A stretch of DNA of 64,000 nucleotides from a bacterium (GTDB lineage: Bacteria; Myxococcota_A; UBA9160; SZUA-336), in contig JAAELY010000249.1 of the NCBI GenBank assembly GCA_024226335.1, positions 1 through 64,000 of the forward strand, in the 5' to 3' direction. How positions within the stretch are numbered: the first letter of the stretch is position 1; every line of letters begins with the position of its first letter. The position numbers and the translations under genes are program-made. Below are positions 1 through 9,110 of the stretch, one piece after another. Under the pieces are notes generated by a model that was not told the DNA's origin, ran no database searches, and saw nothing but the letters and a program-made list of their open reading frames with translations.

Positions 1-153
1 ACGCAGGCCTTGGAGCAGGACATTCGTACCTATCTCGACAGGCACAACGCAGCGCCAAAGCCGTTCATCTGGACCAAGAGCGCCGAGCAGATCCTCGACA
101 GCATCCGTCGCTTCTGTTCCCGAGTCCTCCAGGTCCACGCCCGGAAGCATTAG
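1..153 (+). CDS. IS630-family transposase, C-terminal fragment (cut by window start)
   Basis: The frame is open from the first base and ends at TAG 151-153, giving 50 residues. It reads DIRTYLDRHN, then PKPFIWTKSAEQIL and a closing RRFCSR motif. This is the typical end of IS630-family DDE transposases, after the catalytic core: a Y-I/L-D-x-H-N segment followed by P-K-P-F-x-W-T-K and a helix with A-x-x-I-L. The catalytic aspartates and glutamate would lie upstream. Whether the full gene is intact cannot be judged from this window. Confidence 0.85.
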   Translation, partial: TQALEQDIRTYLDRHNAAPKPFIWTKSAEQILDSIRRFCSRVLQVHARKH

Positions 154-180
154 AGATGGAACTTCTGAAACAGGACACTA
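1..180 (+). mobile_element. Right end of an IS630-family insertion sequence
   Basis: The first 153 bases encode the carboxyl end of an IS630-type transposase. The stop is followed by AACTTCTGAAACAGGACAC and then TA at 179-180. That stretch looks like the terminal inverted repeat of an IS630/Tc1-type element, which duplicates a TA on insertion, so the element probably ends at 180. The left end lies outside the window, so the repeat cannot be confirmed here. The element stops about 15 bases before the likely start of the next gene. Confidence 0.6.
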
Positions 181-194
181 GAGTTCGCGTGATC

Positions 195-2057
195 ATGGAA
201 GCACGAGCCCGTTCCATTCGAACTCACGGTAGCTTCGAAGCAGCCCTGGCGGCCTCGGCGCTGCCCGACCGCGCGGATGTGTCCGTCGTCGAAGCGCTGT
301 TCCTGGGTCTGTTGCGCCAGGGGGTCACGAAATACCTCGGGATCCTCGGCCACGGCAATACCGCCTTTGCAGAGGTGCTGCGCGTATACCAGGAGCAGGG
401 CGTCGTGCGCCTGTTCCAGTTCCGCAACGAGGTCGCGATGGCTCACGCCGCCACGGCGCTGCGCTGGCATTACGGCGAGACGCCGGCGCTGCTCACCTCC
501 ATCGGGCCCGGCGCGTTGCAAGCGCTGGCCGGTTCGCTCACCGCCGCCTCCAACGGCGTCGGCGTCTGGCACATCTACGGTGACGAGACGACGCACGGGG
601 AGGGCTACAACATGCAGCAGATCCCCAAGCGCGAACAGCATCTGTTTGGCCGTCTCACGGGAGTGATGGGGGAGTCCTTCAGCCTCTACGATGGCGGGTC
701 GATTCGCGAGTGCCTGCGGCGCGGTGCTGCGCGCGTCGGCCACCCCTTCCGTCCCGGTCCCTTCTACGTGCAGCTTCCCTTGAACGTGCAGCCCCAGCGA
801 ATTCCCGATTTCAATCTGGCGGCATTGCCCGTATGCCCCGAGCCCGATCGCATCGCTCCCAGTGATCGCGAAACCTACGGGGCCGCGCTGGAACTGATCC
901 GCCGACACCGGCGTATCGTGGTGAAACTGGGCGGCGGCGCGCGGGCATTTCCCCGGGCGATCGACTCGCTACTGGAGGCGACCGGTGCGGTCGCCGCCCT
1001 GTCCCCGGGTGCGCTCGGGGTCTTGCCAGATGCCCATCCGCGCAATATGCACGTCGGGGGTAGCAAGGGATCGCTCAGCGGAAATCATGCGATGGCCGGT
1101 GCCGATCTCGTGATCGTCGTCGGCTCCCGCGCGGTGTGCCAGGCAGATTGTTCCGGGACCGGCTTCGAAAACGCTCAGGCCGTGATCAACATCAATGGCG
1201 ATCGCGACGATGCCAACCACTACAACCAGACCGTGGCTCTGGTGGGATCCATCGACGCCGTCATCGAAGGGCTATTGCGGGCCTTGGCCGAGGCCGGGGG
1301 GCGCGAGGCACCGGATGTGACACCCTGGCTCGAGGAGTGTTTCGAACAGAAGACACGCTGGCTCGAACTCCGCAAACAACGCTGCACCGCGCCTCCGATT
1401 CACGACGAAGTCTGGGGCAGAGCGGTTCTGACGCAGCCCGCGGCCATTGCACAAGTGGACGCTTTCGCGCGTCGGGTTTCGGCGGTCAAGTACTTCGACG
1501 CCGGTGACGTTCAGGCAAACGGCTTCCAGATTGTTGCGGACGATCGACCCGACGAAACGTTCACCGACACGGGTGCTTCGTACATGGGCTTCGCAGCCAG
1601 CGCATTGCTCGCCTCGGCGATGGCCGATCGCGCCCGTTACAGCATTGCGATCGTGGGAGACGGTTCCTTCATGATGAATCCCCAGATTCTGATCGACGCG
1701 GTCGAGCACGGTCTTCGGGCGGCCATCGTCCTACTGGACAATCGGCGCATGGCAGCCATTTCCGGCCTGCAGATCGATCAATACGGCCGCGACTTCGCTA
1801 CCTGCGACAGCGTGGAGGTCGACTATGCAGCGATGGCCGCATCCGTGACCGGGGTAAAAGGGTTATTCGCAGGCTACGACGCACAAGGACTTGGCGCCGC
1901 GCTCGAAACGGCCCACGATCATATGGGTCTCTCGCTGATTCACGTTCCCGTCTACTGGGGCGACGATCCGCGTGGCGGTATGGGAGTGTACGGGCGCTGG
2001 AACGTGGGAGACTGGTGCGAAGACGTGCAACGGCGCTATCACTCACAGACGCTGTAG
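195..2057 (+). CDS. ThDP-dependent enzyme, IolD-like (trihydroxycyclohexanedione hydrolase family)
   Basis: A 620-residue thiamine-diphosphate enzyme of the acetolactate-synthase fold, closest in feel to IolD, which hydrolyses the ring of the diketo-inositol intermediate. Seen in the sequence: GILGHGNTA near the N-terminus, RNEVAMAHAA carrying the conserved ThDP glutamate (about residue 79), SIGPGALQ, and the ThDP/Mg motif GDGSF (about 488) closed by LLDN 27 residues later. The start is placed at ATG 195 because ATG 156 falls inside the putative IS630 terminal repeat; GTG 189 is also possible. An aldehyde dehydrogenase follows after 27 bases and a sugar-acid dehydratase after that, so this is probably one catabolic operon. 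The exact substrate is unknown. The IS may have removed the original promoter. Confidence 0.75.
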   Translation: MEARARSIRTHGSFEAALAASALPDRADVSVVEALFLGLLRQGVTKYLGILGHGNTAFAEVLRVYQEQGVVRLFQFRNEVAMAHAATALRWHYGETPALLTSIGPGALQALAGSLTAASNGVGVWHIYGDETTHGEGYNMQQIPKREQHLFGRLTGVMGESFSLYDGGSIRECLRRGAARVGHPFRPGPFYVQLPLNVQPQRIPDFNLAALPVCPEPDRIAPSDRETYGAALELIRRHRRIVVKLGGGARAFPRAIDSLLEATGAVAALSPGALGVLPDAHPRNMHVGGSKGSLSGNHAMAGADLVIVVGSRAVCQADCSGTGFENAQAVININGDRDDANHYNQTVALVGSIDAVIEGLLRALAEAGGREAPDVTPWLEECFEQKTRWLELRKQRCTAPPIHDEVWGRAVLTQPAAIAQVDAFARRVSAVKYFDAGDVQANGFQIVADDRPDETFTDTGASYMGFAASALLASAMADRARYSIAIVGDGSFMMNPQILIDAVEHGLRAAIVLLDNRRMAAISGLQIDQYGRDFATCDSVEVDYAAMAASVTGVKGLFAGYDAQGLGAALETAHDHMGLSLIHVPVYWGDDPRGGMGVYGRWNVGDWCEDVQRRYHSQTL

Positions 2058-2084
2058 CGCCGCGGGAGAGAGCGAGGCAACGAG

Positions 2085-3521
2085 ATGGATCGAGAACAGG
2101 GACTCTTCATCGCAGGCAAGTTCTGCGCTGCAGCCGAAGGCGCCAGCCTGCCAGTGCTGGATCCCGCCACGGAAGAGGAGATTGGATCGGTCGCGGTTGC
2201 GACCCCTGCCGATCTCGACGCGGCCCTGGCCGCTGCCGAGCAGGGTTTTGATATCTGGTGCCGGGTGCCTGCGCTCGAGCGCAGCGCCTGTCTGCGCCGT
2301 ATTGCCGCGGGTATTCGCGACGATGTCGATCAGATCGCCCGCCAGATCACGCTCGAAGTGGGCAAACCCCTGGCGGAGGCGCGAGCCGAGGTCAACGCGG
2401 CAGCTGACCAGTTTGACTGGAACGCGGAAGAGGCGCGGCGCATCTACGGACAGGTGATTGGCGGTCGGGATGCCTCCGCTCGCTACGAGGTGCGCTGGGC
2501 ACCGCTGGGCGTAGTGGCGGCTTTCACTGCCTGGAACTTCCCAATACTGTTGGCGGCCCGAAAACTCTCCGCAGCCCTGGCCGCCGGATGTAGTGTGGTC
2601 CTCAAGCCATCGGAAGAGGCGCCGGGAGGCGGCTACGCGATTGCGCGCATTGCGCACGCCGCCGGTCTACCGGCGGGCGTACTCAATGTGGTGACGGGGC
2701 AGCCCGCAGATATCTCGTCGCATCTTCTCTCGTCGTCGCAGGTGCGCAAGCTCACCTTCACGGGTTCGGTTCCGGTCGGCAAGCTGTTGATGCAACAGGC
2801 CGCCCAGGATCTCGCGAAAGTTTCCCTCGAGCTAGGCGGGCACGGACCGGTGTTGGTTCTGGAGGACGCCGATCCCGAAGCGGCCGCGCAGGCCTGCGCG
2901 CGAGCCAAGTACCGAAACGCCGGCCAGGTCTGTGTGAGTCCCAGCCGCATATTCGTGCATCGCTCCATCGCGGTTCCTTTCCGAAACGCCTTTGTGACCG
3001 TGGCCGATTCTCTGCGCGTGGGAAGCGGACTCGATCCCGAAGTGGAGATGGGACCGTTGGCCAATCCGCGACGCCTGGAGATGGCGCGCGTTCTGGTGGA
3101 AGACGCGCTCGCCAAGGGAGCGAAGCTTCTGGCCGGCGGAGGGCGACCCGCCAATCAGCCGCGGGGCTACTTCTTCTCCCCCACGGTACTCGCGGAAGTT
3201 CCGTCACAGGCGCGAATTCTGCACGAAGAGCCCTTCATTCCGGTGGCGCCGATCCTCGAGTTCGAGGATTTCGACGACGTACTGGAGCGCGCCAACTCGC
3301 TGCCCTTCGGCCTGGCGGCCTATGTCTTTACGAACGATCTGCGCGCCGCCGAGAGGGCTGCGGACGGACTCGAAGTCGGCATGGTGGGAATCAACGATTT
3401 CGCGCTGGCGGCCGCCGAAGCTCCCTTCGGTGGCATCAAGCAGAGCGGGATGGGTCGCGAGAGTGGTGCTCTGGGCATCCGCGAATTCCTCGAATCGAAA
3501 ACCATCAAGACGGTCTTCTGA
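2085..3521 (+). CDS. NAD(P)-dependent aldehyde dehydrogenase
   Basis: A 478-residue member of the aldehyde dehydrogenase superfamily, the normal length for the family. It oxidises an aldehyde or semialdehyde to the acid in the cytoplasm. Visible motifs are AFTAWNFPI, the cofactor-loop FTGSVPVGK, the general base Glu249 in LELGGHGP, the nucleophile Cys283 in GQVCVSPSR, and the C-terminal APFGGIKQSGMGRESG typical of the succinate-semialdehyde/ketoglutarate-semialdehyde group. It lies 27 bases after the IolD-like gene, and the next gene starts one base after its stop, so the three are almost certainly cotranscribed. A role in oxidising a semialdehyde made by the dehydratase pathway is inferred from the neighbours. 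Confidence 0.92.
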   Translation: MDREQGLFIAGKFCAAAEGASLPVLDPATEEEIGSVAVATPADLDAALAAAEQGFDIWCRVPALERSACLRRIAAGIRDDVDQIARQITLEVGKPLAEARAEVNAAADQFDWNAEEARRIYGQVIGGRDASARYEVRWAPLGVVAAFTAWNFPILLAARKLSAALAAGCSVVLKPSEEAPGGGYAIARIAHAAGLPAGVLNVVTGQPADISSHLLSSSQVRKLTFTGSVPVGKLLMQQAAQDLAKVSLELGGHGPVLVLEDADPEAAAQACARAKYRNAGQVCVSPSRIFVHRSIAVPFRNAFVTVADSLRVGSGLDPEVEMGPLANPRRLEMARVLVEDALAKGAKLLAGGGRPANQPRGYFFSPTVLAEVPSQARILHEEPFIPVAPILEFEDFDDVLERANSLPFGLAAYVFTNDLRAAERAADGLEVGMVGINDFALAAAEAPFGGIKQSGMGRESGALGIREFLESKTIKTVF

Positions 3522-3522
3522 G

Positions 3523-5244
3523 GTGGGGAAGAAGATCGGGCTGGCGCAGAGCCTTACCAGCTACGGCGATGCCGACTTCGCACTCTACCTGCGTCGTTCG
3601 TTTGCGCGTTCGATGGGCTACTCGAGCCAGATGCTCGAGCGTCCGGTGATCGGCATTGCGGATACGGCGAGTGACCTCAACAGCTGCCACCGTCACTTTC
3701 CCGAACTCATCGAAGCGACTCGACGCGGCGTGCTGGCCGCCGGTGGTCTGCCGCTGAGGTTCCCGACGATCTCTCTGGGAGAGATCTTCCTGAGTCCCAC
3801 GAGCATGTTGTTCCGCAATCAGATGGCGATGGACTGCGAGGAGATGATTCGCGCACAACCGATGGATGCCGTGGTGCTACTCGGGGGCTGTGACAAGACT
3901 GTTCCCGCGCAGTTGATGGGCGCGCTTTCCGCAGACCGTCCGGCAGTTCAGGTAGTGGCGGGTCCGATGCTCAGTTCGCTGTATCGCGGTGAACGCATCG
4001 GTGCGTGCACCGATTGCCGGCGTTTCTGGAGCCGCTATCGCGCCGGTGAGATCGATCAGAAGGAGATCGAACGCGTCGAGGAAGGACTGGTGACGACGGC
4101 CGGAACCTGTGCGGTGATGGGTACCGCGAGCAGCATGGCCATCATCGCCGAGACGCTGGGCATGATGCTGCCCGGTACGGCTGCGATTCCCGCCGTGCAC
4201 GCGGACCGATTGCGTGCCGCCGAGGCTTCGGGCGCTCTCGCGGTTGAACTGACCCGAGTCGGACGTACACCCCGGCAGATCATCACGGCCGAGGCCATCG
4301 AGAACGCGTTACGCGTATTGCTGGCCATCGGAGGTTCCACCAACGCCGTATTGCACCTGACTGCGATCGCGGGCCGGGCGGGAATCGATCTGGATCTGCG
4401 GGATCTGAATGCACTTTCGGACACGACGCCCGTTCTCGTCGATCTGAAACCCAGTGGCCAGCACTACATGGAAGGCTTCTTCGCGGCCGGTGGCGTCGGT
4501 GCGCTCTTGCGCGAACTTCGCCCGCTGCTCAACCTGGACTGCCTGACCCTTACCGGTGAGACCCTGGGCGAGCGCCTGCCCGATCGCGAGGCCTATGTCG
4601 ACCACAAGATCATCCGCCCGCTTTCGGATCCCGTTCAGGAGCGCGGCGGCCTGGTCGCACTCTTCGGTTCGCTGGCACCGCGTGGTGCGCTGATGAAGCG
4701 CTCTGCTGCCGACCCGAAACTCCTCGAACACGAAGGCCGGGCCGTTGTCTTCAACTCGCTCGAAGATCTTTCCGAGCGCATCGATCTTCCCGACCTCGAT
4801 GTCGAAGCGAATGACATCCTGGTGCTACAAAACGCCGGTCCCACCAGTCCCGATGCCATGCCCGAGGCCGGTTATCTGCCGATTCCCGCCAAACTCGCGC
4901 GTGCAGGGGTGCGCGATATGCTGCGCATCTCGGACGCGCGTATGAGCGGGACTGCGTACGGAAGTGTCGTGCTGCATGTGACGCCCGATGCGGCCAGCGG
5001 CGGTCCGCTGGGTGCCGTGCGAACTGGAGACCGCATCCGCGTGAGCGTGGCGGAGCGAAAGCTCGAGCTACTGGTTCCCGTGGAAGAACTGGCCCGCCGA
5101 CCGCGAGCGAGTTTCGAGACGCCATCCCGAGGCTACGCCCGTCTGCATCGCGAACAGGTGCTACAGGCGGATCGAGGCTGCGACCTCGATTTCCTGCGTC
5201 ACACTCCGGTGCACGGACCGAAGCTCAGGGAAGATGCGGACTGA
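3523..5244 (+). CDS. IlvD/Edd-family sugar-acid dehydratase (L-arabinonate/D-xylonate dehydratase-like)
   Basis: A 573-residue Fe-S dehydratase that would convert a sugar acid to a 2-keto-3-deoxy acid. The GTG start at 3523 is one base after the aldehyde dehydrogenase stop; the frame is open further upstream but inside that gene. Three cysteines match the cluster ligands: Cys55 (NSCH), Cys123 (GGCDKT) and Cys196 (AGTCAVMG). Their spacing (68 and 73) equals what I recall for the [2Fe-2S] sugar-acid dehydratases. The catalytic serine is Ser475 in ARMSGTAYG. The stretch LRRSFARSMGY near the start is also typical of pentonate dehydratases rather than of dihydroxy-acid dehydratase IlvD. With the aldehyde dehydrogenase and IolD-like enzyme it suggests an oxidative sugar or cyclitol route. 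Confidence 0.88.
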   Translation: MGKKIGLAQSLTSYGDADFALYLRRSFARSMGYSSQMLERPVIGIADTASDLNSCHRHFPELIEATRRGVLAAGGLPLRFPTISLGEIFLSPTSMLFRNQMAMDCEEMIRAQPMDAVVLLGGCDKTVPAQLMGALSADRPAVQVVAGPMLSSLYRGERIGACTDCRRFWSRYRAGEIDQKEIERVEEGLVTTAGTCAVMGTASSMAIIAETLGMMLPGTAAIPAVHADRLRAAEASGALAVELTRVGRTPRQIITAEAIENALRVLLAIGGSTNAVLHLTAIAGRAGIDLDLRDLNALSDTTPVLVDLKPSGQHYMEGFFAAGGVGALLRELRPLLNLDCLTLTGETLGERLPDREAYVDHKIIRPLSDPVQERGGLVALFGSLAPRGALMKRSAADPKLLEHEGRAVVFNSLEDLSERIDLPDLDVEANDILVLQNAGPTSPDAMPEAGYLPIPAKLARAGVRDMLRISDARMSGTAYGSVVLHVTPDAASGGPLGAVRTGDRIRVSVAERKLELLVPVEELARRPRASFETPSRGYARLHREQVLQADRGCDLDFLRHTPVHGPKLREDAD

Positions 5245-5271
5245 ACGGTCTGGGGAATTCCTCAGCCGGTC

Positions 5272-5315
5272 CACCGCACGCGGTGCCCCGAGCACGGGGC
5301 GCACCGCGTGCGGTG
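5272..5315. terminator. Strong hairpin between convergent genes
   Basis: An arm of 19 bases (CACCGCACGCGGTGCCCCG), a 4-base loop AGCA, and a matching arm with a two-base bulge form a very stable GC hairpin 27 bases after the dehydratase stop. There is no U-run on either side. The gene on the other strand ends at 5331, so it can serve both convergent units. Confidence 0.55.
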
Positions 5316-5330
5316 TAGTCCGGTCCGCGT

Positions 5331-5642
5331 TCAGGATCCGCGGACGATCGTGCAGAACTTGCCGATAACACCGAGGAGGTTCTCGGTGCGGTGATCGACG
5401 GATGCGATCTTGGTGATTCCGCCGTTCTTGGCCGCGGCCTGGATGCTGGCATCCCCGCGCGCGACCAACCCCAGAATCGACTCGGCGCAGGCCGTGCCTT
5501 CCTTCTTGCCCACGCTGGAGCCCGCATCGATCGGGCCCTTGACGTCTGTGAACAAGACACCGACGGCCGGGCTAGCGACCGCCATACAACCGGTCAGAAA
5601 CATCAGTGCTGCGAATACTGTGAACGTGGCTCGTAGTTTCAT
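5331..5642 (-). CDS. TRL-like family lipoprotein
   Basis: A 103-residue small exported protein of the TRL family, whose function is unknown. It has a short signal peptide ending in a lipobox, FLTGC, so it should be a lipoprotein. The family pattern is clear: a VGVLFTDVKGP segment, then GTACAESILGLVARGDASIQ, a K-N-G-G-I-T-K-I segment and a final LGVIGKFCTIV. The ATG at 5642 is preceded by AGGGGGAGAG as ribosome binding site. It stands alone, convergent with the sugar-acid operon. Confidence 0.8.
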   Translation of the reverse strand: MKLRATFTVFAALMFLTGCMAVASPAVGVLFTDVKGPIDAGSSVGKKEGTACAESILGLVARGDASIQAAAKNGGITKIASVDHRTENLLGVIGKFCTIVRGS

Positions 5643-5746
5643 CTCTCCCCCTGGAATTGGCTTTGTGCATGCGCGATAGCACGCGGGGATACAAGCAACG
5701 ATAGTTGCTCGGCTTTTGCAACCCCCTCCCCACTCCAGGTGCGCAG

Positions 5747-7390
5747 CTACACTTCAGGGAGCCGAGCGGAAAATTCCGATCTCCCTGAATTTCGGACCGC
5801 CATATTGGCGCGAGCGCGGAGTGCGGCCGATTCCGCGGGCTTGAAGATCTTTCCGAAGGCGCGCGCGGCCCCGCACAGACTCGCGGGGTCGTCCGCTCCT
5901 CTGCGCAACGCCTCGGCGAACCACTCGGAGGCCAGCGGCCAGGAGCCCGACTCGGAGTAGGCGAAACCCAGACGAAGTGGAACTCCGAAACCGTCTCCTT
6001 CTCGCCAGGCGCGCACCCACCAGTCGGATCCGTTGAAGGGCATGAAACCGGCCTCGAAGCGGGAGGCATTGGGTTCGATGGCACCGAATCCTAGAGCGTG
6101 CAGCCAGTCGCCCATCGCGAGCCACAGTTCTGGCCCCGTGCCTCTCGCAAGCGCACGCTCAACGCGCGCTGCTTCATCGTGGGCTTCATCGCCTCGCTCC
6201 AGCGCGACTCGCAAGGTTCGACGGGCTAGTTCATCCTGCCCCACTCCCCAGAGAATATCGGCCAGCTGGCACAGGACCCGCGGCTCGGAAGGCAACTGCC
6301 CGGCCGCTTCACTGAGTTGCTGGAGCGCCGGTGCTGCTTCTCCGCAAAGTGCGGAAACGAGGCCGCGCAACCAGCGCGTTTCGTTAGTTCCGGCGCCCGC
6401 CGCTAGCGCGGTGTCGAGCCAGCTTGCCGCAAGAGCCAGGTGATTCCGCTCAGCCTGGGGCCAGCGTTGCGCAAAGTGAAACGCGGCCGCACCCGCGTGC
6501 GCGCAACGCCGCGGTACGTCGCGCGTCAGCTTTCGACCGATCAACGGGGCTGCGAGTTCGAGCAGCTTCTCGGCTCGTATTGCTCTCGTATGGGCCCGCA
6601 ATATCTCCTGCCGCCCGTTCAAGGCGATGCGCTCACAGGCTTCGGGGTGGTCGAGTGCGTGGCGGACAGTGGGGAGTAGCGTTTCAGGAGTAAACGTGAT
6701 CAGGTGTTCGCCGTCTTGAAACAACTGAGGCAAGCCATTCGCGGTGGCTTCGGTCAACAGTGGACGCCCAGAAGCCATCGCTTCGAAGACGCGGAAGTTC
6801 AATCCGTCAAAGAAGTACTCGTTTACCACGAGCTGGCAGCGTGCGTAGTGCTGCGCCGTTTCCGGCAGGGAGAGCCGATGTTCGATCTGCCCGGGTTCGG
6901 TGCCATCGCCAGCGATCGAGATATTCCAATGGCGATCGAGCAACTCCAGCATCGCCTGACGCCGCGGACGCTGGTCTATGACGCCGACGAAGCCCAGATC
7001 GAAATCATGCGGTCGCTTGAGTTCCGGAAACTCACTCTCGCGCACGCCGTAAGGCAGCCAGTGAGCGTGGATGCCCTCTTCGTTCAGGCGCCCGACGGAA
7101 TTGAAGAAGTCGACGCATACCAGATCGAAGAGTTTGAGCCAGTGGCGCAACCAGAAGTGATTGAAGGCCGAGTCGTAGACGACTGCGACCAGTGGCCACG
7201 GGCACGCTGAAAGACCGTCGGGAAGCGGTCGCGGTCCAAACAGTTCGACGATCACCAGATCGGGTTCGAAACCCGCGGCGGCGACCGCTTCATTCAAGTG
7301 CCCCACACCGGGCGCAGCTTCGTACGTCTGGACTCCCAGCGCCCGGATCTCGGGGCCGACCATCGGGGAGTTCACGAGCAATGCCTTCAC
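5747..7390 (-). CDS. CgeB-like glycosyltransferase with C-terminal TPR-like region
   Basis: A 547-residue protein starting with GTG 7390 after AGGTGAAG. The N-terminal 300 residues look like the CgeB/DUF3880 type of GT-B glycosyltransferase: an opening MKALLVNSPM strand, a central VGVIDQRPRR, then YARCQLVVNEYFFDGLNFRV-type and MASGRPLLTE segments and DGEHLITF, which are the donor-site motifs of GT4-like enzymes. The remaining 240 residues are helical with alanine-rich pairs resembling tetratricopeptide repeats. The likely role is transfer of a sugar to a protein or surface polymer. No other surface-glycan genes are adjacent, so the acceptor is unknown. Confidence 0.75.
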   Translation of the reverse strand: MKALLVNSPMVGPEIRALGVQTYEAAPGVGHLNEAVAAAGFEPDLVIVELFGPRPLPDGLSACPWPLVAVVYDSAFNHFWLRHWLKLFDLVCVDFFNSVGRLNEEGIHAHWLPYGVRESEFPELKRPHDFDLGFVGVIDQRPRRQAMLELLDRHWNISIAGDGTEPGQIEHRLSLPETAQHYARCQLVVNEYFFDGLNFRVFEAMASGRPLLTEATANGLPQLFQDGEHLITFTPETLLPTVRHALDHPEACERIALNGRQEILRAHTRAIRAEKLLELAAPLIGRKLTRDVPRRCAHAGAAAFHFAQRWPQAERNHLALAASWLDTALAAGAGTNETRWLRGLVSALCGEAAPALQQLSEAAGQLPSEPRVLCQLADILWGVGQDELARRTLRVALERGDEAHDEAARVERALARGTGPELWLAMGDWLHALGFGAIEPNASRFEAGFMPFNGSDWWVRAWREGDGFGVPLRLGFAYSESGSWPLASEWFAEALRRGADDPASLCGAARAFGKIFKPAESAALRARANMAVRNSGRSEFSARLPEV

Positions 7391-7622
7391 GGATCTTCAC
7401 CTGATGGATTCGTCTGGATGCTAGGTTCTGGCCGGCGCAGGCTCCAGAAGAACCGGTCCGTCCGGTTCCGGATGTGCCGACCTCTGCCCTGCCAGTGACA
7501 TCACCGCCACGCGTCGGGCAGTCCCCAAACGGTCGCGGATGCTCGCGCGTCCGGGCTGGAGGTGCCATCATAGGGGTGTTCATTCCGTCACCTGCCACAG
7601 GCAAACCGAGATCGACACCAGT
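7391..7622. promoter_or_regulatory. Divergent intergenic region with an inverted repeat
   Basis: The gap between the divergent glycosyltransferase and ligase genes must hold both promoters. It contains GAACCGG-TCCGT-CCGGTTC at 7450-7468, a perfect 7-base inverted repeat that could be an operator. I see no convincing -10/-35 pair. Confidence 0.35.
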
Positions 7623-9110
7623 ATGGGTCTGCCGATTCAGCGCGAGAACTTCGAAGACGCAGACTACGCTGCTTTTTCCCAGCGGCTGTCCGAGAGCCTG
7701 GCTGTGCTCGAAGAACTTCTCGGACAGACCGGCTTTGGAGAAGGTGCGCATTCGCTCGGGGCGGAATTGGAGGTGTCGATCATCGACGCCGCGGCGCGCG
7801 CATTGCCATTGGAACGGCGCGAGTTTCCGTCGAGCCTCGACGAGCACATCAGTCTCGAATTGGATCGCTTCAATCTGGAGTACAACCTGGCACCGGTCGG
7901 TCTGACGGGTGCGCCTTTTTCTGCTCTGGGGAACCAGTTGGCGCTGGCCAGTCAGATCCTGGATCAGACCGCGGGGGAGCGGGGCGGGCGTGTGGCCGCC
8001 ATCGGTATCCTTCCCACGCTTCAGCTAGCGGATCTGAAAGCGCACGCGATGACCGATCTGCCGCGCTATCGGGCCCTGGCCGCGGCATTGCGGCGCCTGC
8101 GCGCCGGACCGTTTCGAATCGATATCGATGGTCCCGAGCCGCTGACACACGAATGTGAATCCGTCGTACTCGAAGGGGCGGGAACATCGTTTCAGATTCA
8201 TCTCCGCGTTCCCCCCGACAAGTTCGCCGACTTCTACAACGCAGCTCAGCTCAGCACGCCCATCGCGCTGGCAGTCTCGGCGAACTCGCCCATTTTTCTG
8301 GAACGGCGGCTCTGGCATGAGACGCGGATCGCGCTGTTCAAGCAGTCGATCGACAGTCGGCCCCGGGGCAACTCGGAGTGGACCTCCCCCGCTCGGGTTT
8401 CGTTCGGCCACGGCTGGTTGCGACGCGGTGCACAGGAACTCTTCGAAGAGGCGGTTGCGTTGTTTCCGCCGCTCTTGCCAGTCATGAGTGACGAGGATCC
8501 CCGAGAGGCATTGAAGCGCGGACAGCTGCCCGAACTCGAGGAACTCCGCCTCCACCAGGGAACTGTCTGGCGCTGGAATCGCGCGATTTTCGATCCCGGC
8601 AGCGGGGGTCATCTGCGCATCGAGTTGCGCGCGCTTCCCTCCGGGCCCACACCGCTCGACATGGCGGCCAATGCCGCATTCCTGGTCGGACTCATCTTCG
8701 GGTTGGCATCCGAGATCGATCACCTGACCACCCGGCTACCCTTTGCGCTGGCGGAGTACAGCTTCTATCGCGCAGCGCAGGATGGCCTCGATGCCGCGTT
8801 GCTCTGGCCATCGGAGGAGCCACCGGGACCGCGTGAAGTTCCGGCCGTGCAACTCGCGCAAGAGCTGCTCCCCGTCGCCGAAGCGGGCCTGGCGAAGGCG
8901 GGGATCGACAGCAGCGAAGCTTCCAAGATGCTGTCGATCATCGAAGCCCGGTTGCGCGCAAGACTCACTCCCGCCAGCTGGCAGCTCGATATTCTTTCGC
9001 AACTCGAAAAGCGCGTACCTCGGACCCAGGCCCTTGCACAGCTTCTCGAGATCTACCTGGCCAACGCACAGACGGGTTCGCCGATTCACGAGTGGGATTC
9101 AACGCCTTGA
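7623..9110 (+). CDS. GCS2-family carboxylate-amine ligase (glutamate-cysteine ligase-like)
   Basis: A 495-residue member of the glutamate-cysteine ligase 2 superfamily, which forms amide bonds between a carboxylate and an amine using ATP. Features are LGAELEVSI (metal-binding E-x-E strand) near residue 45, FNLEYNLAP, a His-containing TSFQIHLRVP strand, and HLRIELRALPSGPTPLD near residue 340, all typical of GCS2 proteins. The family usually has about 370-450 residues, so this copy is slightly long. ATG 7623 gives the family-like N-terminus; the frame is open further upstream. The stop overlaps the next gene by 19 bases, implying translational coupling. The actual substrates are unknown; glutathione synthesis should not be assumed without GshB nearby. 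Confidence 0.72.
   Translation: MGLPIQRENFEDADYAAFSQRLSESLAVLEELLGQTGFGEGAHSLGAELEVSIIDAAARALPLERREFPSSLDEHISLELDRFNLEYNLAPVGLTGAPFSALGNQLALASQILDQTAGERGGRVAAIGILPTLQLADLKAHAMTDLPRYRALAAALRRLRAGPFRIDIDGPEPLTHECESVVLEGAGTSFQIHLRVPPDKFADFYNAAQLSTPIALAVSANSPIFLERRLWHETRIALFKQSIDSRPRGNSEWTSPARVSFGHGWLRRGAQELFEEAVALFPPLLPVMSDEDPREALKRGQLPELEELRLHQGTVWRWNRAIFDPGSGGHLRIELRALPSGPTPLDMAANAAFLVGLIFGLASEIDHLTTRLPFALAEYSFYRAAQDGLDAALLWPSEEPPGPREVPAVQLAQELLPVAEAGLAKAGIDSSEASKMLSIIEARLRARLTPASWQLDILSQLEKRVPRTQALAQLLEIYLANAQTGSPIHEWDSTP

Noticed and set aside
156-194. ATG 156 as start of the IolD-like gene
   Set aside because: It falls inside the sequence that looks like the IS630 terminal repeat; ATG 195 or GTG 189 gives a more family-like N-terminus.
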